NCBI GenBank assembly: GCA_027604005.1
Contig: JADGJT010000013.1
Span: 62,001-126,000 of the forward strand
DNA length: 64,000 bases
Direction of reading: 5' to 3'
From: Dinochytrium kinnereticum
Lineage: Eukaryota; Chytridiomycota; Chytridiomycetes; Chytridiales; Chytridiaceae
The position numbers and the translations under genes are program-made. Positions within the stretch are counted from its first letter, which is position 1. Every line of letters begins with the position of its first letter. The notes beneath the pieces were generated by a model, which had not been told where the DNA came from, did no database searches, and was given only the letters and a program-made list of their open reading frames with translations. This document shows positions 12,126 through 22,779 of this stretch, piece by piece.

Positions 12126-15100
12126 TTATTCATCGTCGACATCCTCTTCATCAGGAGAGTCCTCCTGATCTTTGTTCAAATCATCTTCCTCTGATGAAAG
12201 TACTATTTTCTTTTCGTCGATTTTAAAGTCTCTGGCTGTGCTTCGCTTGACATACTTCAAAAGATTCTCCTTCAAGGTATTAGTAGGCAGTCCGGAAAGG
12301 GCGGGATGGAGGGTGTCCGGTCACCTTTGACTTCTTATTTAGAGATATTATAAACCTCTCAAACAGTTCGATTTGAAAGATAAGAGCAGGCATAGTCTTA
12401 GACTCGGTAACAAGCCTTTACCACCAATGAGCATCCGATATCCAATATACATTGATTACCTTTTTTTCTTTGTGTGCATCAAGCCATTTCGTTGCCTTTT
12501 CAAAGGCCTTTTAACTGTTTCCGCATTATTCGACTCGATTTGATGAACTATCGGGAATATTTGATTCATGGTCTAAAAAGTTTAGCTTCTACCTTGAAAC
12601 CCAATTACCGCTCGGAGGATCTCGTTTGCTTCAAGAAGATTGATGAATACGCCACAGGGACTTTTAGGATATCGTAATTTCTAAATGCATTAGCCATGAT
12701 TACAGAATATATATATATATACATCCTTTGCTAGTGAGGACATAACTTTGATGTTAGGCAATTCCATGCAGGATATTTTACCTTTATATGCCTTGACCAG
12801 TATCTTTAGCAGCAGCTCTCTCTGTGCAGCCGTAAGATTGCACTGTTGCAAGATGGTGAGAGATCGAATCAAAGCTATTATTTTTCTGCAAATAAACTCC
12901 TCATTATCTGCATTATTAGATCCCGCTCTGAATAGTGTAATGAACTACCATTGCCTTCCCCATTGTATGATTTTTTTTGGTGGATCAACCAGTGTATTGT
13001 CTCGAGCATGTCGTCTATCATGGTCAATAGAGCATTATACCATACTGGGGAGCTGCAAAGTTAGTCTCTTGTCTGCTTAAAGACCCAACATTGTAGTGTG
13101 CAAGCCTGCAAGGACATCATCATCCTTTTCTTCTTCGCTTAGATCAATGACGCACCCCAAATCTGCCTTGATCCGCTTTGAGAATTCGACAAGCTTTGCT
13201 GCTCTTAGCAGAGATATATAAACCCTCAAAACGTACCTTCTTGGTGTCAAAAGACCACCGGATGAGAATCATTAGCGACGTAGTGCAATGCTTTGCAAGA
13301 CTAAGGTCTGTTATGTCATAATTGTAGCAGAAGTCCGCAAGCCATGTTGCAATTTCTTCGCAACTGCCAAAAGGCGATTCCCCTGAGTGCGGCAAAACAT
13401 AAACCGATACACTCTTTAAAACAGCCTCAAAAGACTGCGTAAGGGCCAAGGCATCTTTTTGGTTCTTATCCTCATGTAAAAACGTATGAATTAAATCCTG
13501 TACGTGATGAGATAAGGGCAAAAGAAAGGGTTTACTCTGATCAGGTAGAAGAAATCTAAAAGAACTTGTGAGCTGTCACATTTTGTGGTATGCTCAACAC
13601 CCTTCAAATCGCAAAGAAGAGAGCCAATGATATCGATAAGGCGGTTCGGCATATAATCACTAATGGCTAGCAGGATTGACCTGATACTGTCGACCATTAA
13701 AGATTGAATAGACTTTTGCCCCTATAAAATTAAACATTAATTGACTCGACCCATATAAAAAATAAAATGCCTTGGATCGAGTCTTTCCGTGCTTAGCAAA
13801 GCATTCTTTTAGGAGGAGTCTAAGCAGATCGATATAAAGAGCAGGCAAGCGACTCTTTTCGTTTCTGAGCTCGTCACGAGGCTTAACAATATTCAACACA
13901 CATTCATAAGCTCTTATACACGAACCACTGCAAGAGTTTTCCCGATTCCATAGAAAAACCATTTTAGCAGTTCTTCGGAAAGTTCTCCTAAAAATCCATG
14001 TGTAGCAAGGAGAGAACGAAATGCGTAGAAAGATGTCTTTCCATGCCAAACACTCGTGACTTCATGGGATGCCGTCCTTTTGGCTATCAAGCGATTAGAA
14101 AGCGAAGGCATGCCGTGAAGACCTTTTTTGCCTTTCGAGACTTCCTTAAACTTTATCGACAGATTATTTTTTTTGATGCAGATTTTATGTGCCAAATCAA
14201 TCGCAGCTCTCTCGTCGTTATTCAATCTCGTCTGATAAATTTAACGTCTTAGCCATATCGGAATTCTCACCAGAAGAGAAAGGATAGTTGCCTAAAATAT
14301 TTTAGATAGAGCAAGTTTTATCAGATTACATCGTAGATTTCGAGGAGTAAATCTAACTTCAATTTAAATTTTTGAGAGTCCAATCTGTTTAGATAAGTCA
14401 ATTAATATGAACGGGTAGATATACCCCTCGTTATTTCCTCTGTCACTATGTAAGTCAAAATCTTGAAGGTCGCATTCACATAGACGTCGCGCAAAGGAAA
14501 TAAGATTTTCTTGGTACTGCGGAGAGAGGTCGGACGAGGCTGCGCAAGTTAAAATCACAAAGAATAAGTTAAAAAAGCAATTACTATTAGAGACGTCGGA
14601 TACACAGAGCAGCAAGTAATGGAATGGTTCTATCAGCTTAGTGTTCGTATATAGTTTTGATGTACCCGAAATAAAATAACCGTCCTGGGCCCTATTAACA
14701 CACAAATCGAGCCTAATTGGGGATCTAACAGAAATCTCCGATTCAAAATACTCCAAAAACTTATAAAAGGGAATGAAGGGAAAAAAAAAGGGTAAGAATC
14801 AATGTAAAAGGATGAACACTGACATGCGGGCCGATTATTTCCATAACAGCAGGGGCTAGAGGGACATCAGTTCATAATGCTTTTTTAGATTTGCCTACCC
14901 AGCCAATTATGGGTCTCCATAAGGTTATTCAATCCAATATAAACGAGACTTCGGACTTCCAGCTGTTGAGTAAGAGCCTTTCTTAAGGTAGCTTATTTAA
15001 ATTTAATGAATTATGAGGTAATTATAACACGAACAGAGAATTTGACAATCTTCCGAGGACGGCCAGTAACTGCCCTGAGATCCACATTCTTCGGGTTGCT

Positions 15101-17003
15101 CAGAAAGTCTCAGCATACCTAAGAATGCTATACAAGAAAGCTTTCGAGCATCCATAGACTTTCAAGATAAGTGTCCTTGAACTTGGCATGAAATGGGAAC
15201 TAACTTTACTAAAGATTCCTTTTCGGCAAGTCAAGAGAATAGAATTACGGATGCTATCATAATTGCGAGCAAGCGGCAGCAACGTCTCAATCAGCTTATT
15301 GGTGAAGCATAAGTGGAGGCCTTATGGATAACCTACTAAACCACCGTTTTCGAGTTGTAAACTAGGCAGATAGGTTATTGCTTCATTGAAGTAATTCAAG
15401 TGATTCGAAAATATGTCGGGCTTCTGCTCAATAACTTTTTCAATGATTCCAAACAATTTTGGCGATATCGCACCATTAGCGAGTATGCGGGATAATATTT
15501 GCTCTAAAATGGCGCCAATTCGACTTGGTTGATTGGCAAGAATTCTGACCAGGATACTACCCACATTTACAAAACAGTCGTAATAATATCTACTTACTTC
15601 GCTCCAAGAACTGCGACTTTTGATGAAATAAAACGAAACTCCTCCTTCTTGGACCCTTCTTGTGTTATAAAATAATCACAAAATGTCAAACCTGTAACAT
15701 GAGAGCTATCAATAAGAAGGAAACAAAGCTGTATCAAGTTTAATGCCACGGAGTCCCAGTTTCCACAGGCGGCCGCGATGCTCAAAAATCCTTGTTCAAC
15801 AGTGCATTCCGCCGCATGTTTGTCTAGTAAAATTCAGTAATAGTAGGATAATTAGACCCAACCAGGTATATTGATCGAGCTAAAGTATAAGCAGTTATAT
15901 GATTTAAACAAAAGGTTCTTAAGCAAGGTCATTATCTACACTCGTTAAAAATTGCAATTTAGGAGTTAATACATAAAGTTCTGATCTGAAAGGCATGTCA
16001 ATATATCAACAAGGCTTCACTTGAATTGCTGAGGTACCTTGAATTTTCGGCACAAGAGAGAAGCAGGGAGATCTCAAAGGGCCTTAGGGAGGAATGATCA
16101 AGTGCTTTGCTCCACTTAATGAGTTCATCTTGGAGACCGTTGTTTTGCTTCAACGCAAAGCAAATATAGGAAAGTATTGATCCATGAGCCCTCAAAATCT
16201 CATCATCGGTTGGTCCCGAAAGGCCCTTCGCTCTGCATAATAAGATAAGACATCAAAAAGGCCGACTAACTTATTGGCTTTCTCTCTATCTATTGCAGTG
16301 CTAAAGTGCTCTATGAGATGATGAAGGATCTTTTCTCTTGATTGCTAAGGTAATATTAACAGATGAATCCAACCATTCGCTAAACCGGCTTTGAAAAAGT
16401 CAATACAAGCCGCAAAAGGGGCGGGCTATCGACGAGCCTCTTTTTCTTGATTTCTCTAAATGAAATTCAGGGTCCAGGCGGCAAAATCATAAGCCCACTT
16501 AAGCAACTTTCGAATGACGACGTCGAGGCATTGGTCAGGTAAAGTAACCCCACTGAGAGCATTTGCTAATGGGATGGAAAATACACCCCATTCAACTTGG
16601 CAAAGCCGGCTCAATTGACGTTCAACATCATCTGTTACCGATTTCTTGCATGGCTTCCTTAGCACCTTTATGGCGCCCTCAATGCTCTTTGATAATAACT
16701 TCGGCTGTAAATACAGAAGTAAAAGGAATATTTTACTTCGAATGCTTTAATAAGCGGCTTGCGATCATTCTCTAATGCCTCAATAACAGACTCCGTAAAT
16801 AGAGAAGCACATTCGGGTTTGCTTTCGATCTACAAATCAAATTGTATTTGCTGTTTAAAATCTACCTCTGCCGCTAGCTCAGAAAATAGCGAGTCATCAT
16901 GATCTCGAGTTTGCCCAGGACTACTCGAGGGTTTTTGACACACCCACTCTACTGCGACCTTAAACAAGTCGTATCTTTCGCTACCAAATGACTTTCCCAA
17001 CAT
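12126..17003 (-). CDS. FANCI: Fanconi anaemia group I protein (FANCI) homologue
   Basis: FANCI forms the ID2 clamp with FANCD2 and is monoubiquitinated during interstrand crosslink repair. The long alpha-helical product is spread over many exons. It starts MLGKSFGSERYDLF at 17001-17003. LIQLCFLLIDS aligns with human LVELGFILMDS, and ILEQILSRILANGAISP with ILEQVLNRVVTRASSP. NEAITYLPSLQLENG aligns with TEAFDYLSFLPLQT. The C-terminus has KYVKRSTARDFKIDEKKIV (human QHMKLSTSRDFKIKG) and an acidic tail ending at TAA 12126-12128. Genomic length of 4.9 kb suits a protein of about 1200-1300 residues with short introns. The ubiquitination lysine could not be placed. A short AT-dinucleotide run lies in an intron near 12706-12722. 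No FANCD2 is in the window. Confidence 0.8.
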
Positions 17004-17118
17004 GTCCAGCCTTTGTTCGGACGAATTTTTATTATTTTTTTGTTTTGTTCTGGTGTTTGTTTGAAAAGCAACACGTTAGCAGCATAATGATTCGTTCTTT
17101 ATTGAGCATATTCGTTCT

Positions 17119-18272
17119 TCACTGACGAAATCGCTTCGATGGCCCCATTCCAAGAGAGTCATGCCGTTGCCTCTTCTTCTTCTCCTCTTCCATTATCTGC
17201 TCCATTGCCGATAACTTTCGGGTCTGGGGAGCGGAGGAGCTGGTAGATGAGGCATCTGATCCAGAACTAAGTGTTTTAGGCTTCTTCTTAGACATATCTT
17301 TTGAGCTGTCTTTAAGCCAAGCAGGTTTGGACGGAATTTTAAACCCAAAACTCCCCGTTGAAGACGTAATCAAGGGCTTTTCCGACGAATCTTTTTTTGA
17401 ATCGAGCAAGGCCAACTTAATCGGTTCATCAAGGTTCTCTCTTTTCAACTCCGTGAATTCCTAAGTCAAACAAATCAGCGCAATATAAAGCCTTCACATA
17501 CCGTTTGTGCGGCCGCGTTCGCGGCTTGTGCTTTCTCAATTTGTTCCGCCAATAGTTTGGATTCCCGCTCCTCTTCACTTCTTTCTGATCTTTCTTTCTT
17601 TTCGATAGCCTTAATAAACGTTAATTCAACCAGCGAAAAAATTCCTTACGGCTTGACGGGCTAGAGCTTCAGGGCTTTTGTCAATCCACTTTAAAAACCA
17701 TCCCTTCTCCGTTTCCTCAATTTCACAGTATCCTTCCCTTCCGAGCATTTTCACAAACTCTGCCAGGGAGTGCCATCTCGTTGCATTCATGTGGTAGTGG
17801 TTGCGATCGCTAATATATTCTTGATACACCAAGTTAGCATGCACTCTTTTTGTTCCATGACTACAAATATTATTAGTTGGAAGCACCTTTTCAACATCCT
17901 ACCTTCGAGATAGGACTTTCAAAAAGTCATTCTTGAAAAAGGTAGAATACATAGATAAGTATTTATCGGGATTATCGGCAAAAAGCATCATTTGCCGCTG
18001 ATGAGCCTCCGAGGATATATGACACTACATTATATTAGAATCAAAAACCAATAATAGGATGCCTGTACTTTGAATCCATTCTCATCTCTGCATTGTTTCT
18101 AACAAGATGTCAGCTTTGAAATACATTCCACGTCGCCGACCTCACACATTTGGCAATACCATCTTAATTTTTGAAGACCTTTGGCCTGATCGGAATTAGA
18201 AGAGTTGCCTAACATATTTACCTTGATCCGATTCGCAATTGCCTTTGGGGTTAAGAATCCATCACCACCCAT
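17119..18272 (-). CDS. KIN17: KIN17-type DNA/RNA-binding zinc-finger protein, KOW-less
   Basis: KIN17 is a nuclear protein tied to DNA replication, damage response and the spliceosome. The start MGGDGFLTPKAIANRIK is canonical. After introns come AKGLQKLRWYCQMCE and the C2H2 finger continuing CRDENGFK and CHISSEAHQRQM. The winged-helix block follows: GTKRVHANLVYQEYIS, HMNATRWHSLAEFVK, LGREGYCEIEETEKGWFLKW. The protein ends in a basic tail, KLSAMEQIMEEEKKKRQR to FRQ. It stops where animal KIN17 continues into its C-terminal KOW-type domains, so this is a short form like some fungal homologues. It is divergent from the lysine-rich gene at 18346, with 73 bp between start codons, and tandem with FANCI 115 bp away. 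Confidence 0.9.
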
Positions 18273-18345
18273 TGTTACACAATTCAAAATGTCGTATCTT
18301 GATCGGGTTGTAGCAGATATCGTCAAAAGGGTATAATGCTTGCTG
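18273..18345. promoter_or_regulatory. 73-bp shared promoter between KIN17 and the lysine-rich gene
   Basis: The two start codons face away from each other across 73 bp. Any core promoters and 5' UTRs must lie here or overlap the coding exons. I see no clear TATA box. Confidence 0.45.
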
Positions 18346-19325
18346 ATGTCAATGCAGCTAACCTTGGAGGCTAGTGAAGGCGGATCCAGTTCAATATCAG
18401 ACCAAGAAATTGAGAAATACATTGCCGAGCTTATAGTCAAAGAGTCACAAGAATCAGAGCAAAAGTATAGGACAGATGGAATTTCAGCCTATTTAGACTC
18501 AGACAAACGTCAGCGGTATACTCTCTCCTTAAAATCATTTTGTAATTATCGAAGCCTCCCAAAGCCCAACTTGAGATTTCTTGCAAGTGTTGTAAAAAGC
18601 ACAGATAATCATAACAAGGCTGTTCTAGAACAAGTCCGTCAGGATGCCAAAGCAAAACTCAGTTCTATGAGAACGGAGCGAATGGAAGTTTCTGAAGTTC
18701 CTAATCGCAGAGGAAAGCGCATATCCGAGTTGAGGTGGAAATATTTTCTTAACCATTTTCTGATTCCTAAAGGATGGAGAGCCCAAATGTTTCAAAAAGA
18801 ATTCGGACTGAATTGAAGGAAACTAGACCGCAGCATTCTGAAATTCCTTATGATACTGCTGAAATAAGGAACATTTTGCCTGATAGATTACTGGATGTCC
18901 CTGAAAAGGAGGGTACTGCCTTACCTTCATCGGAGAAAGTGGACGTGGCAAGAGTTTTCCGAGGACGCGGAAATGTTGGTCCTGTTCATCTAGACAAGCT
19001 CTTCACGGAAGGATACAATCCACGCCTGGATATTGAAAATTATGATGAAAGTAACCTTCATCACTATGTAGACGCGTTGGAAGACCTCAGCACCAAAACT
19101 ATGAAGTCATCCAAGAAGAAAAAGAGCAAGGAAGCGAAGAAAGAGAAGAAGGACAAGAAAAAGAAAAAGAAAAAGAAGCATTCTGTGGACGATAGGGATT
19201 TGGAGGAGAGCTGTACAAAAGAGGCTTTTAACGCCCCAAAAAGCCCTAGCCTAGAGGATAAAAGGACATACGGTCCGGCTTATAATGGGCCCAGAACCGA
19301 CATAAACTCCGCTTGCCCGTGGTAA
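18346..19325 (+). CDS. Lysine-rich nuclear-type protein, unrecognised family
   Basis: Two exons join through an intron of about 50 nt (SELR to MESPNVSK, phase 2). The product is about 310 residues. Exon 1 contains SDQEIEKYIAELIVKESQ and KPNLRFLASVVKSTDNHNK, which look like conserved helical blocks. Exon 2 contains RGRGNVGPVHLDKLFTEGYN, the stretch PRLDIENYD, and an acidic helix HHYVDALEDL. A very basic KKKK-rich tract then resembles a bipartite nuclear signal, and the protein ends TDINSACPW. I cannot name the family. The pattern (RGRG, YNPRLD, poly-K) is of the kind seen in splicing-associated nuclear proteins, but that is inference. The start is the ATG at 18346; a second in-frame ATG lies two codons later. 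The last 46 coding bases overlap the final exon of CENP-M on the other strand. Confidence 0.65.
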
Positions 19326-19966
19326 TGTTGCTCGAGCGCTGCTGTTGTTGTTGGGAAAAGCTTGTCGAACACACCTGCGGCAACGTCGGCTGAGTGATGT
19401 ATAGCTTGAGCGAGCTCGTTTACTTCATCAGTATTCTACATACTTGAGATATGTTGCTTATCTCGCCAAACCTGCAAGTTGCCACAATAGACCGGAACAT
19501 CGGCCACAGTATCTAAAAACTTCTTCAACTCGTCCACGGACACGGCCTGGTTCTCCTGTAAATCAACTGAGTAAAATATAATTTGTAAATAAGGAAAAAC
19601 GTTGGAAGTAAGGGAAAACTGAAAAACAAAGGAGAACGCACCCTTTGATGCAACAATGCAGCATCTGCCAGCAAAGTATTCTTCACCTAACAATTCCAAA
19701 TTGTCTTTCATGACTCTGAAGCTTTGTGCCGACGTCATGTTTACAGTCAAGATCACGTAGTCTAATTGGATACTTCGGGCTTCTGAAGCTGTGGATTGGA
19801 CAAGACATGTTGTAGCCTCATTTGATAGATGTTTTGCCAAAGTTGTTCTGCCGGAGTCTGGTGAACCTAGTATCTACTTTGAGTAAATAAATCTAAATAA
19901 ATCAATATCACAGACAAGAATGATGGTCTTGAACCCGATGCCAGCAAAGTTATACGGAAGACTCAT
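19280..19966 (-). CDS. CENPM: CENP-M, inner-kinetochore pseudo-GTPase
   Basis: CENP-M is a small-GTPase-like CCAN subunit in the CENP-H/I/K/M group. The start MSLPYNFAGIGFKTIILI joins through a 42-nt intron to LGSPDSGRTTLAKHLSNEA, a degenerate Walker A in which the lysine is arginine. IQLDYVILTVNMTSA corresponds to human PRIDLIVFVVNLHSK, EEYFAGRCCIVASKG to ASFFLGKVCFLATGA, and VPVYCGNLQ to SPLLYCDLE. A 36-nt intron (19436-19471) leads to a last exon, AIHHSADVAAGVFDKLFP, that fits the human C-terminal helix. It stops at TAA 19280-19282. Without that splice the protein would end at 19436. The start codon faces YEATS2 21 bp away. The last exon lies antisense to the end of the lysine-rich gene. 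The human protein was compared from memory. Confidence 0.75.
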
Positions 19967-19987
19967 GATTTACAGTATCTGACAAAC
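19967..19987. promoter_or_regulatory. 21-bp gap between divergent CENP-M and YEATS2-like start codons
   Basis: Only 21 bp separates the two proposed ATGs. Regulatory sequence must therefore overlap coding DNA, or one of the start codons is wrong. The YEATS2 frame stays open upstream of its first ATG through this gap. Confidence 0.4.
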
Positions 19988-22662
19988 ATGCAAGAAATAC
20001 TTGCTACCCATTTCGATGTGGAGCTCCTTGTAAAACAAAAGGAGAGAGGAAAAATAATATGTGAAATCCAGAAGGGAGAACGATTGCTTAGAAAATATGA
20101 AGAATCCTTTGGTTTATTCATTACAGCGCACCTGCAGCTAACATGCACAGCTTTGGGAGTGGCGTCCTCTAATTGCAGATCCAACCTCCATCCACCCATC
20201 ATTGATGGTGAAGACTCAAAGGATACTGACACCAATGACGACATCATGGACGAGGATAAGCCGGATGCAACCTCGCTGATAGTGAAGCGAGACGATGGCG
20301 TTTTGGTGAAGTACATAACTATTTTTTTGTTAATATTAATAAGATGGTAGGATGGCTTGCCCAGAATGTGGAAGGTCAGATTTTTCCAATCTTCAGGGAT
20401 TCGTAAATCACTGCCGCATAAAGCATGGTCTTTCTTTCAGTAGCCATCTCGTGGCCACACGCCTGTATGGCGTTGTAATGGTTACTTTGCCTTTCCTTCA
20501 AACAATCGCCTAACTCTAATTCAAAGGATAGCAAATGGAACGCGCTTTCGAAGAAAGATCTTCGACCTGGTGCTTTTGAGCATGATCATGATTCCTTTTC
20601 AAGGTGGTGACCTTTTATTTCTGTGTCTTGTTTCAAGGACAATTTCTAATTACCTTAAAGTGTTACTTCCTCACAACCCAACACAAAGAGAAAGGTAATA
20701 CCGTTTTTCTTTATTCATTCTGATTTTCAAAGTCGCGCATAACCGATTATGACGAGGATGTGAATATCGAGTCTTTTCCTTTGAAAAGACCTCGGAGTAG
20801 TTTATATGGCCGTTACAATAACCATGATAAAGAACCCATCGAAACCGACGTCTTTGGGGATGAAATTCTTTTGGGTGAATCTGGCTTAGAGCAATCTGAA
20901 AGTGGCGGCTCTTTACATGTAACGAATTATGAGAGGTATACCCATTAGCTTTATATTGGTTTAATATTGGAGGCCCTTTGAAAGCGTTTCAGGCTCTAGA
21001 TTTCATATTAAACGTCGGATAGTGGTTGGAAACACATCAAAATATCTTAATACTGGTAATAAAACATCGTTTCTCGGAGCTCGTTAAAGCAGAATAGGAG
21101 TGAAGATAGCCGATCGAGATGAATTTATGTGGATTGTCTACCTTCAAGGGCCACCATCCGTAAATATCGTCTTCTCAAGCCCCTTTCTAACTTTCGTAGA
21201 ATCCAGATTTATCTCTCTTCTTGGATAGAGTAGACTTTTTTTTGCACGACGATTACAAGCCTCATGATATTGTGACGATTTCACAACCTCCTTATAGGCT
21301 TATCCGTTATGGTTGGGGTGAATTCCCGCTCCGGATTCGATTATATTTTCTTGACCCGGTAAATAGACCGATAGACATAATTTACATGTTAAAGGTATGG
21401 TGTGGTTATCGTTAGATCATTAGATTATGAAAGTAACCCTCAATTCGATCAAAGTTAGATAGATTTTTGACTGGGAAAAATGTTTTCGGCGGAGAAGCAT
21501 GGATGGACATTGAACTTGACCGGAAGACAGTCTTTGGCCGGACGAAGCCAATGTTAGCAAATTTGTTTTATTGCCAAAGCCTTTAAAAAACTAATAATAC
21601 AAACATTTTAGATCAGAACTCAGTACAGTGCAAAAGTTTATCAAGCTGGGCGGTTCAAAGCTGAGGGATCCTGTGGAAGAGCTTTTACAACAGCTAGTAC
21701 CTTTGTACCCACTTATATCAGAGGATGAATCATATTCAAAAAGGGTATCTTATCCAGTAGCAAGATCCTCTATTGCTTACCAGTCCTGGAGTGAAATGGC
21801 TAGAAGAGCATCCGAGGTTTTACTTGGGCATTGACCTATTACTGATGAGTTAAGTTTGGCAGGGCAGAATGCATATTGGTAGAGCTTACCAAAGCTTTGC
21901 CTGATATTTCCATTACTGAATTTGATATTGTTAAATGGTGTGAATCTCATGGGTTTACGCCATCAGTAATGCATTCAAGCACAGAAGGTTCTTTCTTCCT
22001 CTTCTAAAATCTAATGGTATTCAGTTTTGCAACCAGAGTTCTGCCAAAACTGTGGTTTGGTTAAGAGCGTATGCGAAACAGGATTGCCGACTTGCACTAG
22101 CCAAAATAGCCTCATTCGCGAATTGTTTCCGCACATGCATTCTTACATATCTATGATTAATACATGGCAGTATAGGAGACCCGGGATGGACGAATTTTCG
22201 CCAGGATTATCGCAAACGAATTATTGTTGCGGACAACCTTTATGGACCCTTAAGCCTTCCGAGATTCCCCAAAACTCATTAGTTTGGGTTTTAAACACCT
22301 TTTCAGACCTCCAATTACCAATGGATTTCCAAAATATAGACAAAGGCCTAGAAATGTCTTCAAGGTGCATTTTTCATGAGGGACCTTCAAAGAGTTTGGG
22401 CACACTGCTTTTTCAGGTTTGCATTTTTCCTTTATTTTTTTTCGTCTTTTCCTAAGAGATGTCTCAGATAATACGAATATTCCTAAAAAAGTTGGTCACT
22501 AAGAGCGTGGCAATACTACGGAGACGACCTTTAAGGGCCGAGCGTTCAGCCGAGCGTTCAAGTAGCACTTACTTAGGTGTTCTCTTGCCCACACACGTCG
22601 TGTCGGCGATTATGGAAATAAGGCACCTAGATTTTCTCTTGTGTCGCTTCAAAGATCAATAG
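19988..22662 (+). CDS. YEATS2-like protein: zinc finger, YEATS domain, possible C-terminal histone fold
   Basis: YEATS2 is the acyl-lysine reader of the animal ATAC acetyltransferase complex. A helical, charged N-terminus is followed by a C2H2-like finger near 20350-20450 (MACPECGRSDFS, then GFVNHCRIKH). The YEATS domain then reads RFHIKRRIVVGNTSKYL, FMWIVYLQGPPS, VDFFLHDDYKPHD, PPYRLIRYGWGEFPLRI and DPVNRPIDIIY, matching human YEATS2 blocks. The second half holds FCQNCGLVKSVCE and helical segments. The last exon (about 22459-22662) reads MSQIIRIFLKKLVTKSVAIL, then LPTHVVSAIMEIRHLDFL, like a histone-fold half as in YEATS2, which pairs with NC2-beta. The start is the first ATG. Gene boundaries between the middle exons are inferred from open frames in the same order and orientation. 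Confidence 0.78.
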
Positions 22663-22779
22663 CGATTATATACATGCATCAGCCGAGTTAATAAAAAAAG
22701 TGTTTGCGGTATAGTTCTAATGGAATTTATTGAAAACACACAAGCTGTATCAGGCGTTCGAAAAAACCCACTGTGTCAC

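Noticed and set aside
22540..22562. Direct repeat GAGCGTTCA within the last YEATS2-like exon
   Set aside because: A duplication of about 12 bp inside coding sequence; too short to be a mobile-element target site or functional repeat.
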